Shown piece by piece: positions 37,889 through 47,147 of a stretch of DNA of 64,000 nucleotides. A program made the position numbers and the translations under genes. The notes beneath the pieces are model-generated. The model had not been told where the DNA came from. It worked only from the letters and a program-made list of their open reading frames with translations, and searched no databases. The stretch spans positions 1,761,501 through 1,825,500 of the forward strand of contig NZ_CP072865.1 of assembly GCF_017948245.1 (NCBI RefSeq), read 5' to 3'. The stretch is from Rhizobium sp. NLR16a (GTDB taxonomy: Bacteria > Pseudomonadota > Alphaproteobacteria > Rhizobiales > Rhizobiaceae). Within the stretch, counting starts at the first letter, position 1, and each line of letters starts with the position of its first letter.

Positions 37889-38356
37889 TCAGCCCAGAAC
37901 CGGAATGCAACGCACCTCAGTCTTCACCGAATTGGCGATGAAACATTCGTCATGGGCGCGATGATGCAGGGCTTCCAACTCGCTGAGCGAAGGCTGCTTT
38001 TCGCCGCTGAAGACGACACGTGGCCTCAGCGTCACGACAGTCATGGCGAGACGGCCTTCGGCATTCTTCTCCATCACACCCTCGGCGGTATCGGTGTAGC
38101 TGTCGACGCAAAAGCCCTGTTTGGCGGCAATCGACAAGAACCAGAGCATGTGACAGCTCGAAAGCGAGGCGACGAAAGCCTCCTCCGGATCGACGGCATT
38201 CTCGGCCGAATATGGCAGTGGCACGACATGCGAGGATGAGGAGGCCCTCACCTCGATGCCGCCGTCGAAGGTCCAGCGATGGACGCGGCTGTAGCGGTTG
38301 TCGGTGAAGATCTCGTCGTTGCGCTGCCAGGCGATTCTCGCGCCGTATGTCGCCAT
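37889..38356 (-). CDS. OsmC/Ohr-family peroxide-related protein
   Basis: A 155-residue protein of the OsmC superfamily, which reduces organic hydroperoxides with two reactive cysteines. Cys68 (SLSSCHMLWFL) and Cys138 (HDECFIANSVKTEV) fall in the conserved positions, and NAVDPEEAFVASLSSCH is a family hallmark. The length is close to OsmC subgroup proteins. It lies 15 bp downstream of mfd's upstream side, i.e. beyond the mfd stop, and starts its own leftward transcript toward the FrnE-like gene. Substrate preference cannot be read here. Confidence 0.87.
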   Translation of the reverse strand: MATYGARIAWQRNDEIFTDNRYSRVHRWTFDGGIEVRASSSSHVVPLPYSAENAVDPEEAFVASLSSCHMLWFLSIAAKQGFCVDSYTDTAEGVMEKNAEGRLAMTVVTLRPRVVFSGEKQPSLSELEALHHRAHDECFIANSVKTEVRCIPVLG

Positions 38357-38371
38357 AGCCGTCTCCCTCTA

Positions 38372-41300
38372 TTACTTGGCCATCTCGGCCAGTTGCGTCA
38401 TGATGACTGCCGCGCCCTGCAAGCGCTTCTCAGGCGTCGGCAGGTCGCGGGTCAAGAACAGGCTGTGATCGGGACGAATCTTCGCCATCGTACCCTGCTT
38501 GCCGATATAGCCGACGAGATTTGCCGGATTTGGAAATTCCTTGTTGCGGAACTGCACGACCACGCCCTTCGGGCCGGCATCGAGCTTTTCGACATTGGCG
38601 GTGCGGCAGAGCGACTTGATGTAGACGATCTTCAGGAGATGCTGGACTTCGATCGGCATCGGCCCGAAGCGGTCGATCATCTCGGCGCCGAAGCCATCGA
38701 TCTCCTTGAGGTCGGTGATTTCGCCGAGTCGGCGGTAGAGCGCCATGCGCAGATGCAGGTCCGGCACGTAGTTCTCGGGGATCATCACCGTGGTGCCGAC
38801 CGAAATTTGCGGCGACCAGCCGGTATCGTGGATTTCGTCGACACCCTTGACCTCGGCGACCGCCTCTTCCAGCATCTGCTGATAGAGTTCGAAGCCGACC
38901 TCCTTGATGTGGCCTGACTGCTCCTCGCCGAGCAGGTTGCCTGCGCCGCGAATATCGAGGTCGTGGCTTGCGAGTTGAAAGCCGGCACCGAGCGTATCGA
39001 GCGACTGCAGCACCTTCAGCCGGCGCTCGGCCGTCGCCGTCAGCACCTTGTTGACCGGCAGGGTGAAGAGCGCGAAAGCGCGCACCTTCGAACGGCCGAC
39101 ACGGCCGCGCAGCTGATAGAGTTGCGCGAGGCCGAACATATCGGCGCGGTGGACGATCAGCGTATTGGCCGTGGGGACGTCGAGGCCGGATTCGACGATG
39201 GTGGTCGACAACAGCACGTCATAGCGGCCTTCATAGAAGGCGTTCATGATGTCTTCGAGTTCGCCGGCCGGCATCTGGCCATGGGCGACGGCGACCTTCA
39301 GCTCCGGCACGTCGGACTGCAGGAAGGCGTGCACATCCGCGAGATCGGCAAGCCTCGGGCAGACATAGAAGCTCTGGCCGCCGCGATAGTGCTCGCGCAT
39401 CAATGTCTCGCGAATGACCAGGCTGTCGAACGGCGAGATGAAGGTGCGCACCGCCATGCGGTCGACAGGCGGCGTGGTGATGAGCGACAGTTCGCGCACC
39501 CCGGTCATGGCAAGCTGCAGTGTGCGCGGGATCGGCGTTGCCGACAACGTCAGCACATGCACGTCGCTCTTCAGCTCCTTCAGCCGCTCCTTGTGCTTGA
39601 CGCCGAAATGCTGTTCCTCGTCGATGACGAGCAGGCCGAGATTGGCGAATTTGATGCCGGCGCCAAGCAGCGCATGGGTGCCGACGACGATATCGGTCTT
39701 GCCTTCCGCGACTTCCTTCTTGGTCAGCGCCAGTTCTTTCGAGCCAACGAGGCGCGATGCCTGCTGAACGCGTACCGGCAGGCCGCGAAAACGCTCGGAA
39801 AAGGTTTTGAAATGCTGGCGGGCGAGCAACGTCGTCGGTACGACGACGGCGACCTGGACGCCGTTCATCGCCGCGACGAAGGCAGCGCGCAGGGCCACTT
39901 CGGTCTTGCCGAAACCGACATCGCCGCAGACGAGGCGGTCCATCGGCCGGCCGGCGCCGAGATCAGAGCGCACGGCGTCGATGGCGTTGTCCTGGTCTTC
40001 GGTCTCGTCATAGGGGAAGCGGGCGGCAAACTCGTCATACAGGCCATCCGGCGCCGTCAGAACAGGCGCATGACGCGTCAGGCGCTCGGCGGCGATGCGG
40101 ATCAGCGCATCGGCCATGTCGAGCAGGCGCCGTTTGAGCTTGGCCTTGCGCATCTGCCAGGCGCCGCCGCCGAGCTTGTCGAGCTGGGCATCAGTGCCCT
40201 CGCCGCCGTAGCGCGAGAGAAGATCGATGTTTTCAACCGGCAGGAAGAGCTTGGCCTCGTCGGCATATTGCAGTTCGAGGCAGGCATGCGGGGCGCCCGC
40301 CGCTTCGATCGTCCGGAGGCCGATGAATCGGCCGATGCCATGTTCGGCGTGGACGACGATCGAACCTTCGTCGAGGCCGGCAACCTCGGCGATGAAATCG
40401 GCGGCGCGCTTGCGGCGCTTGGAGCGGCGAACCATGCGGTCGCCGAGAATATCCTGCTCGCCAATGACGACGAGCTCGCCCGCCTCGAAGCCGGATTCGA
40501 GATTGAGCACCGCAGCAGCGGCCTCGCCTTTCGCCAGCGAGCCGAGATCCTTCAGCGCCTCGACCGGCTTGACCTTTTCCAGCCCGTGTTCGTTCAGCAC
40601 CTGCAGCAGGCGTTCCAGCGAGCCCTCGGTCCAGGCGGTGACGAGCACCTTCGCGCCGGCGGCGCGGCGGTCGGCTATATGCTTGACGACGACGTCGAAG
40701 ATGTTGATGCGTTCCGCATCACCGCCGCCTTCGGCATTGGCGCGAGCCCAGCGCTGACCTTGGCGGGCTTCGACATTGATTACCCGCCTCGCCTCGCCCT
40801 CATGCTCGTTGAACGGGGTGATGCGGATCGCGCCGAGCGCGTCGAGCGTTTTGGCAAAAAGCTTGCTGTCGAGATAGAGCTGGCCCGGCGTCACCGGCTT
40901 GTAAGGCGTGCCCTGGGCCATCTGGCCCTTGGCCGGTTGGCCGGAATTCAGGCGGGCGTCGAAATAATCGAGGACGAGCTTGGAACGTTCCTCCGCCGCC
41001 TCGCGCACCGTATGGTCGGTAACGATGCGGAAGCCGCTGAGGTAATCGAAGACGGTATCGAGCTTCTCGTAGAAGAGCGGCAGCCAATGCTCCATGCCGG
41101 GATAGCGGCGGCCTTCGGAGACGGCGAGATAAAGCGCATCGTCACGCGTTGTCGCGCCGAAAGCGGAGAGATAGTTCTTGCGGAAGCGGCTGATCGTATC
41201 CGGGGTCAGCGTCACCTCGCTCATCGGGTTCAGATCGAGGGAACGCACCTGGCCCGTCGTGCGCTGGCTCGCCGGATCGAAGCTGCGGATACTCTCCAGC

Positions 41301-41875
41301 GTATCGCCGAAGAAATCGAGGCGCACCGGCTCTTCCGAACCCGGCACGAAGACGTCGAGAATGCCGCCGCGTACTGCGTATTCGCCCACTTCACGAACCG
41401 TTGCGACGCGATCGAAGCCATTGCGCTCCAGGCGCCCGGCAAGATCGTCCATGCGCAGCTGATTGCCGGGACGGGCCGAAAAACTCAGACTTTCGATGAC
41501 ATCCTGCGGCGCCACCTTCTGCAGCATGGCGTTGGCGGTGACGAGCACGATCGCGGCATGCGGCTTCTTGCGATGCGCGATGAGGCCGCCCAATGCGGCG
41601 AGCCGGCGGGCCGAGGTATCGGCGCTCGGCGAAACGCGGTCATAGGGCAGACAGTCCCAGGCCGGTAGGGTGAGAACCGGGATGTCGGGGGCGACGAAGC
41701 CGAGCATCTGTTCCAGATCGGCCATACGATGGCCGTCCGACATGACATAGGCGACGGGTTCTCCCGCTCGGGCAAGCTCGGCGAGCAGCAGCGGTTCGAG
41801 ACCAGTAGGCACATTGCCGATCGTCAGCGGCTCGGCAATGGCCGCGAGCTTCTTCGCATCGAAACCAGGGATCAT
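38372..41875 (-). CDS. mfd: Transcription-repair coupling factor
   Basis: A 1167-residue translocase that removes stalled RNA polymerase at DNA lesions and recruits UvrA. The UvrB-like N-terminal modules (about 1-350), the RNA polymerase interaction domain (about 490-560, beginning GSIVVHAEHGIGRFIGL) and the RecG-like motor domain follow in order. Motor motifs are GDVGFGKTEVALRAAF (Walker A near residue 650), VIDEEQHFGVKHKE (DEEQ) and the QLRGRVGRS motif VI. The C-terminal TRCF domain ends the protein. Its start overlaps the stop of the sdhE-like gene in ATGA, so translation is coupled. Confidence 0.97.
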   Translation of the reverse strand: MIPGFDAKKLAAIAEPLTIGNVPTGLEPLLLAELARAGEPVAYVMSDGHRMADLEQMLGFVAPDIPVLTLPAWDCLPYDRVSPSADTSARRLAALGGLIAHRKKPHAAIVLVTANAMLQKVAPQDVIESLSFSARPGNQLRMDDLAGRLERNGFDRVATVREVGEYAVRGGILDVFVPGSEEPVRLDFFGDTLESIRSFDPASQRTTGQVRSLDLNPMSEVTLTPDTISRFRKNYLSAFGATTRDDALYLAVSEGRRYPGMEHWLPLFYEKLDTVFDYLSGFRIVTDHTVREAAEERSKLVLDYFDARLNSGQPAKGQMAQGTPYKPVTPGQLYLDSKLFAKTLDALGAIRITPFNEHEGEARRVINVEARQGQRWARANAEGGGDAERINIFDVVVKHIADRRAAGAKVLVTAWTEGSLERLLQVLNEHGLEKVKPVEALKDLGSLAKGEAAAAVLNLESGFEAGELVVIGEQDILGDRMVRRSKRRKRAADFIAEVAGLDEGSIVVHAEHGIGRFIGLRTIEAAGAPHACLELQYADEAKLFLPVENIDLLSRYGGEGTDAQLDKLGGGAWQMRKAKLKRRLLDMADALIRIAAERLTRHAPVLTAPDGLYDEFAARFPYDETEDQDNAIDAVRSDLGAGRPMDRLVCGDVGFGKTEVALRAAFVAAMNGVQVAVVVPTTLLARQHFKTFSERFRGLPVRVQQASRLVGSKELALTKKEVAEGKTDIVVGTHALLGAGIKFANLGLLVIDEEQHFGVKHKERLKELKSDVHVLTLSATPIPRTLQLAMTGVRELSLITTPPVDRMAVRTFISPFDSLVIRETLMREHYRGGQSFYVCPRLADLADVHAFLQSDVPELKVAVAHGQMPAGELEDIMNAFYEGRYDVLLSTTIVESGLDVPTANTLIVHRADMFGLAQLYQLRGRVGRSKVRAFALFTLPVNKVLTATAERRLKVLQSLDTLGAGFQLASHDLDIRGAGNLLGEEQSGHIKEVGFELYQQMLEEAVAEVKGVDEIHDTGWSPQISVGTTVMIPENYVPDLHLRMALYRRLGEITDLKEIDGFGAEMIDRFGPMPIEVQHLLKIVYIKSLCRTANVEKLDAGPKGVVVQFRNKEFPNPANLVGYIGKQGTMAKIRPDHSLFLTRDLPTPEKRLQGAAVIMTQLAEMAK

Positions 41876-42177
41876 TCCGGCGTCCTGAGGGGCTTGTCGA
41901 AATCGGGCGTATAGGCGGCGAGGCGGGCAAACATCGGTGTCTGGAAACGCTCAGGCACCGGCCATGTTCCCATGATCCAGCGGACGAGATCATTGTCCTC
42001 TTCGGCCATGATCGTCTCGAGCTCGTCGAGTTCGGCTTCCGAAAGCGTCGCGATCTCGGCTTCGGCGAACTGGCCGAAGACCAGATCCATTTCGCGGATG
42101 CCGCGGTGCCAGCAGCGGAAGAGGATTCGGCGGCGGCGCGGGTCGAGACCGGCACTCGTGAGCGTGACACCTGTCAT
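41872..42177 (-). CDS. sdhE: Succinate dehydrogenase assembly factor SdhE family protein
   Basis: A 101-residue protein of the SdhE/DUF339 family that promotes covalent flavinylation of the SdhA subunit. The signature is RRRRILFRCWHRGIREMDLVFGQFAE, which contains the conserved RGxxE motif, followed by an acidic helix and W-MG-WPVPE. The ATG at 42177 gives the family length; an ATG at 42255 would add 26 residues in the recG promoter. It lies immediately upstream of mfd with a 4-bp overlap and diverges from recG by 92 bp. Confidence 0.9.
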   Translation of the reverse strand: MTGVTLTSAGLDPRRRRILFRCWHRGIREMDLVFGQFAEAEIATLSEAELDELETIMAEEDNDLVRWIMGTWPVPERFQTPMFARLAAYTPDFDKPLRTPE

Positions 42178-42269
42178 GGCATTACCTTCCTGTTGATGCG
42201 CCTCTATAGACCCTCGAAAGCGGCTTGTCAGCCTTGCCAAGGCCGCATTGTTCATCGCATTTTGGCCGC

Positions 42270-44375
42270 ATGCGCCCCGCCATTCTCGATCCTCTGTTTT
42301 CTCCCGTTTCGGGCCTTCCGGGCGTCGGCCCGAAGATCGCCGAACTGCTGGTTAAGCTGCTCGGGCGCGAGACGGTGGAGGATTGCCGGGTCATCGATCT
42401 TCTGTTCCATGCGCCGTTCTCGCTGATCGACCGGCGCAACCAGCCGGGGATCGCCCGCGCGCCACAGGGTGCGATCGTCACGATCACCGCGCGCGTCGAC
42501 CGACACCAGGTGCCACCGCGGGGCAAAAGCAATGTTCCCTACCGCGTCTTCCTGCATGACGAGACCGGCGAGTTGACGCTGGTCTTCTTCCGCGGCCAGG
42601 CGGCATGGCTGGAAAAGCAGCTACCCATCGATGCGGAGGTGACGGTCAGCGGCAAGATTGACTGGTTCAACGGCCGCGCCTCGATGGTGCATCCCGACTA
42701 TATCGTCAAAGCGGAGGAGACGGAGAGCCTGCCGCTCGTCGAGCCGATCTATCCGCTGACGGCCGGGCTTTCGCCGAAAACGCTACGAAAGATCATCGAC
42801 ACCGCCCTGCCGCGCTTTCCGGAGATGCCGGAATGGATCGACCTGACGCTGACGCAGAAGCAGGGCCTGCCGACGATCCGTGACAGTTTCCATATGCTGC
42901 ACGAACCGCGCGATCCATTGGATGTCGATCCGCAGGCCCCTGCCCGAAGGCGGCTCGCCTATGATGAATTTCTGGCCGGCCAGCTGTCGCTCAGCCTGGT
43001 GCGCCAGAGGCTGCGCAAAGTGGCGGGCCAGCCGGTGCATGCGACCGGTGCGGTCAGCAGCAAGATCGTGAAGGCGTTGCCCTTCTCGCTCACGTCAAGC
43101 CAGAACGATGCGATCGCCGAGATTCTGAACGACATGGCCGGTCACGAGCGCATGCTGCGGCTGTTGCAGGGCGATGTCGGCTCCGGCAAGACGCTGGTGG
43201 GGCTGATGGCGATGGCGGCGGTGATCGAGAGCGGCGGCCAGGCGGTGCTGATGGCGCCGACGGAAATCCTGGCGCGGCAGCACCACGCGACCATCTCGAA
43301 ATTCGCCGCCTCTGCCGGACTCGACATTGAGGTGCTGACCGGGCGCACCAAGGGACGCGAACGGGAGGAAATCCTGGAGCGCATCGCCTCCGGCGCGGCG
43401 CAGATCATCATCGGCACACATGCGCTGTTTCAGGAGAGCGTCAGTTACGCAAACCTGATGCTCGCCGTCGTCGACGAGCAGCACCGTTTCGGCGTTCACC
43501 AGCGCCTGCGGCTGACGGCAAAGGGCATCTCGCCGCATATGCTTGTGATGACGGCGACGCCGATCCCGCGCACTCTGGTTCTCGCCGCCTTCGGCGACAT
43601 GGATGTTTCCAAACTCACCGAGAAGCCCGCCGGCCGCAAGCCGATCCAGACGATCACCGTGCCGATGGAGCGGACCGGCGAAATCGTCGGACGGCTGCGG
43701 AGCGCGATCGCTGAAGGTAAGAAGGCCTATTGGATTTGCCCGCTGGTCGAAGAATCCGAAGAGCTCGACCTGATGTCGGCAGAGGAGCGGCATGCGACGC
43801 TCGTCTCCTCGCTCGGCCCCGATATCGGCCTCATCCATGGCCGTATGAGCGGCGCGGAGAAGGATGCGGCGATGATGGCCTTCAAGAATGGCGAGACCCG
43901 TCTTCTCGTCGCCACCACCGTCGTCGAGGTCGGCGTCGACGTGCCGGATGCGACGATCATGGTGATCGAACATGCAGAGCGTTTCGGCCTGGCGCAGCTG
44001 CATCAGCTGCGCGGCCGTGTCGGGCGCGGCGACGAGGCCTCGACCTGCATCCTGCTCTATAAGGGACCGCTCGGCGAAACCGGCCATGCCAGGCTGTCGA
44101 TCATGCGCGAGACGGAGGATGGTTTCCGTATTGCCGAGGAAGACTTGAAACTGCGCGGCGAAGGCGAATTGCTCGGCACCCGCCAATCCGGCACGCCGGG
44201 CTTCCGCATTGCCAGCCTCGAGGCGCATGCCGACCTGCTCGAGATCGCCCGCAAGGATGCGGCCTATCTGATCGAGCGCGATCCGGAACTAACCAGCGAA
44301 AGAGGACAGGCGATCCGCACCCTGCTCTATCTGTTCCGGCGCGACGAGGCGATCCGATTCCTGAGGGCCGGTTAA
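42270..44375 (+). CDS. recG: ATP-dependent DNA helicase RecG
   Basis: A 701-residue helicase that remodels replication forks and branched recombination intermediates. The N-terminal wedge domain (about 1-250) precedes the motor. Motor motifs are GDVGSGKTLVGL (Walker A near 301), DEQHRFGVHQR (DEQH box) and QLRGRVGRGDEAS (motif VI), followed by the TRG region. The start at 42270 gives MRPAILDPLFSPVSGLPGVGPKIAELL, the typical N-terminus. It diverges from sdhE-mfd and its last codons overlap the convergent DUF502 gene by 4 bp. Confidence 0.96.
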   Translation: MRPAILDPLFSPVSGLPGVGPKIAELLVKLLGRETVEDCRVIDLLFHAPFSLIDRRNQPGIARAPQGAIVTITARVDRHQVPPRGKSNVPYRVFLHDETGELTLVFFRGQAAWLEKQLPIDAEVTVSGKIDWFNGRASMVHPDYIVKAEETESLPLVEPIYPLTAGLSPKTLRKIIDTALPRFPEMPEWIDLTLTQKQGLPTIRDSFHMLHEPRDPLDVDPQAPARRRLAYDEFLAGQLSLSLVRQRLRKVAGQPVHATGAVSSKIVKALPFSLTSSQNDAIAEILNDMAGHERMLRLLQGDVGSGKTLVGLMAMAAVIESGGQAVLMAPTEILARQHHATISKFAASAGLDIEVLTGRTKGREREEILERIASGAAQIIIGTHALFQESVSYANLMLAVVDEQHRFGVHQRLRLTAKGISPHMLVMTATPIPRTLVLAAFGDMDVSKLTEKPAGRKPIQTITVPMERTGEIVGRLRSAIAEGKKAYWICPLVEESEELDLMSAEERHATLVSSLGPDIGLIHGRMSGAEKDAAMMAFKNGETRLLVATTVVEVGVDVPDATIMVIEHAERFGLAQLHQLRGRVGRGDEASTCILLYKGPLGETGHARLSIMRETEDGFRIAEEDLKLRGEGELLGTRQSGTPGFRIASLEAHADLLEIARKDAAYLIERDPELTSERGQAIRTLLYLFRRDEAIRFLRAG

Positions 44376-45079
44376 TCGGCTTTCGAAACCGCCACCGGCT
44401 TCGGCCGCGGCAAATGCTTCTGCTTCGGCTCGGACGGTCTATGCTCGGGAGCCACGAGGCCGCCTGATATCAGGTACTTGGCGGCGTCTTCCGGGCTCAT
44501 ATCGAGCATGACGATCTTTTCGCGCGGCACGAAAATGAGGAAACCGGCCGTCGGCACCGGCGTCGGCGGCAGGAAGACGGCCACCATATCCTGACCCATG
44601 GCGTTAAACTTCGAGGCAATCTCGCCCTTGGCGTCGGTGGCGACGAAGACCAGCGCCCAAAGGCCGGGACCCGGATACTCGATGAGGCCGACCTTCTTGA
44701 AGGAGTTCGACTGTTCTTTCAGCACCGTTTCGAAAATCTGCTTCACGCTTCTGTAGATCGTGCGCACCAACGGCATGCGATGGACGATCGATTCGCCGAA
44801 CCGGACGATGCTCTGGCCAATCAGGTTCTTGCCGAGAAAGCCGACGACGGTGATCAGCACGACGGCAATCAGCAAGCCGAAGCCGGGAATGGCGAAGTTG
44901 AGATAGCTTTCCGGGTTCCAGCGCGCCGGAATATAGGGCCTGACCCAGCTGTCCGACCAATGGATGAAGGTCCAGGTCAACCAGATGGTGATGGCGATCG
45001 GCGCGCAGATGATCAGCCCTGCTAGAAAATTGTTCCGCAACCGGGTCGCGACAGGCATTCTGGGGGCATTGTCGGTCAT
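44372..45079 (-). CDS. DUF502 family inner-membrane protein
   Basis: A 235-residue membrane protein of the DUF502 family. Two transmembrane helices are visible: FLAGLIICAPIAITIWLTW (about residues 18-38) and FAIPGFGLLIAVVLITVVGF (about 62-84). The soluble region has SIVHRMPLVRTIYRSVKQIFETV and FLPPTPVPTAGFLIFVPREKIVMLDMSPEDAAKYLISGG, both family hallmarks. The function is unknown. It overlaps recG convergently, and no partner gene follows. Confidence 0.87.
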   Translation of the reverse strand: MTDNAPRMPVATRLRNNFLAGLIICAPIAITIWLTWTFIHWSDSWVRPYIPARWNPESYLNFAIPGFGLLIAVVLITVVGFLGKNLIGQSIVRFGESIVHRMPLVRTIYRSVKQIFETVLKEQSNSFKKVGLIEYPGPGLWALVFVATDAKGEIASKFNAMGQDMVAVFLPPTPVPTAGFLIFVPREKIVMLDMSPEDAAKYLISGGLVAPEHRPSEPKQKHLPRPKPVAVSKAD

Positions 45080-45212
45080 CTCTACTGATGAACTCCATCT
45101 CAGTCCTGGACGGGCCGGAACTCCGGCCCTTCCCCCTCGTCCATATGGTAAAATTGCCAGAATTCCAGGCGCCGCACAATATGTTTCGGCGCCAAGATCC
45201 GACCTTGCCGGC

Positions 45213-47039
45213 TTATTCCACAGTCACGGATTTTGCCAGATTGCGGGGCTGATCGACGTCGGTGCCCATGAACACGGCGGTGTGATAGGCGAGCAGCTGG
45301 ATCGGCAGCGAGAAGATCATCGGCGCGATGATTTCGTCGACGACAGGCAGGGTGATCGTCGCCATGGTCGGCAGTTTTGAGGCCGCCGCACCCGCCTCGT
45401 CGGTGATAAAGATGATGCGGCCGCCGCGGGCTGCGACCTCCTGCATGTTCGAGACCGTCTTTTCGAAGAAGCGGTCGTAGGGGGCGATGACGATGACAGG
45501 CATGTTCTCATCGATCAGCGCGATCGGCCCGTGCTTCAGTTCGCCGGCAGCATAGCCTTCGGCGTGGATATAGGAAATTTCCTTGAGCTTCAGCGCGCCC
45601 TCCATGGCGAGCGGGAAGCTGGTGCCGCGGCCGAGATAGAGCACATCCCTGCATTTCGACAGTTCGCGCGACAGGCTTTCCATCTGCGGCTGGATCAGGT
45701 TCAGCACCCGGCTCATGATGCGCGGCATCTCGGCGAGATGGCGCACCAGCGCCCTCTCCTCCTCGGCGCTCACCGTGCCGCGCGCCTTACCGGCGCCGAT
45801 CGCCAGCGACGCCAGCACGGCAAGCTGGCAGGTGAAGGCCTTGGTCGAGGCGACGCCGATCTCGGGCCCGGCCATGATCGGGAAGACGGCGTCAGATTCG
45901 CGGGCGATCGTCGATTCGCGGACATTGACGACGGCGCCGATCTTCAACCCGTTGTCGCGGCAATAACGCAGCGATGCCAGCGTATCGGCGGTTTCGCCGG
46001 ATTGGGAGATGAAGAGTGCGGCCTGCGATGGCGAGAGCGGCATTTCGCGGTAGCGGAATTCGGAGGCGACGTCGATCTCAACGGGCAGTCGGGCATAACG
46101 CTCGAACCAGTATTTGCCGACAAGGCCGGCGAGATAGGCGGTGCCGCAGGCCGAGATCGCCAAGCCGCTCGCCGCCTTGAAATCGATTACGGCGGCATTG
46201 GCGCCGATCGTGTTCTCGGCAAAATCCACGTAATGGCTGAGCGCGTGTGAGATCACCTCCGGCTGCTCGTAGATTTCCTTTTCCATGAAATGGCGGTGAT
46301 TGCCCTTGTCGACGACATAGGCGGTCGCCTGCGAGATCTGGCGGGCGCGTTTGACCGGCTTTCCGGCAAAATCGAGCACGGCGACGCCTTCCCGCGTGAT
46401 AACGGCGCAATCGCCATCGGCCAGATAGGTGATCTCGTTGGTGAAGGGCGAAAGCGCGATCGCGTCCGAGCCGAGGAACATCTCGCCGCGGCCATAGCCG
46501 ACGGCAAGCGGCGGGCCGGAACGGGCGGCCATGATCGTGCCGGGATCGGCTTTGAGCATCACGGCCAGCGCATAGGCACCGGTTACCCGGTTCAGCATCT
46601 TCAGCATGGCAGCGCGCGGCTCCAGGCCTTCGCGCAGATATTTCGCCATCAGTTGCGCGACGACCTCGGTATCGGTCTGGGTTACAAAGACCGCGCCCGC
46701 TTCGCTCAATTCGTCGCGAAGCTCGGAGAAATTCTCGATGATGCCGTTATGAACGACGGCGACGCCTTCGACGAAATGCGGATGGGCATTTGTCTCGTTC
46801 GGCACGCCGTGGGTTGCCCAGCGCGTATGGGCAATACCGACCGTGCCGGGCAGCGGTTCGACGTCGAGGCGCTTTTCCAGGTTGAAGAGCTTGCCCTCGG
46901 CGCGGCGGCGATCCATCACCCCCTCGTGGATGGTGGCGACACCGGCAGAATCATAACCGCGATATTCCAAACGCTTCAGCGCATCGACCAGGCGCCCGGC
47001 AACAGGCTGAGTTCCGACGATCCCCACAATACCGCACAT
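45213..47039 (-). CDS. glmS: Glutamine-fructose-6-phosphate aminotransferase
   Basis: A 608-residue enzyme that makes glucosamine-6-phosphate from fructose-6-phosphate and glutamine, the first step to peptidoglycan, lipopolysaccharide and Nod-factor sugars. The N-terminal glutaminase uses the Cys directly after the start Met (MCGIVGIVG), with HTRWATHG downstream. Two SIS domains in the C-terminal half bind the sugar phosphate (SACGTAYLAG, SQSGETADTLASL, STKAFTCQL), ending KSVTVE. No glmS ribozyme-like leader is apparent. It lies 108 bp downstream of glmU in the same direction, so the two may form one amino-sugar operon. Confidence 0.96.
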   Translation of the reverse strand: MCGIVGIVGTQPVAGRLVDALKRLEYRGYDSAGVATIHEGVMDRRRAEGKLFNLEKRLDVEPLPGTVGIAHTRWATHGVPNETNAHPHFVEGVAVVHNGIIENFSELRDELSEAGAVFVTQTDTEVVAQLMAKYLREGLEPRAAMLKMLNRVTGAYALAVMLKADPGTIMAARSGPPLAVGYGRGEMFLGSDAIALSPFTNEITYLADGDCAVITREGVAVLDFAGKPVKRARQISQATAYVVDKGNHRHFMEKEIYEQPEVISHALSHYVDFAENTIGANAAVIDFKAASGLAISACGTAYLAGLVGKYWFERYARLPVEIDVASEFRYREMPLSPSQAALFISQSGETADTLASLRYCRDNGLKIGAVVNVRESTIARESDAVFPIMAGPEIGVASTKAFTCQLAVLASLAIGAGKARGTVSAEEERALVRHLAEMPRIMSRVLNLIQPQMESLSRELSKCRDVLYLGRGTSFPLAMEGALKLKEISYIHAEGYAAGELKHGPIALIDENMPVIVIAPYDRFFEKTVSNMQEVAARGGRIIFITDEAGAAASKLPTMATITLPVVDEIIAPMIFSLPIQLLAYHTAVFMGTDVDQPRNLAKSVTVE

Positions 47040-47147
47040 GCAATATCCCCATAAGCCTCTGATAATGAGGCCACTCCTAACGGTTTCCGCTTATTTCTCA
47101 ATGGCCTCGACGGTCACTTTCAATTTCCGCCGGTTACGCAAAGCTGC

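Noticed and set aside
38963..41668. 901-codon open frame antisense to mfd
   Set aside because: It mirrors the high-GC mfd codons, has no recognisable domain and is fully covered by a well-defined gene on the other strand.
46985..47147. glmS ribozyme before glmS
   Set aside because: The 108-bp spacer is short and does not show the known ribozyme core; such ribozymes are known from Gram-positive bacteria.
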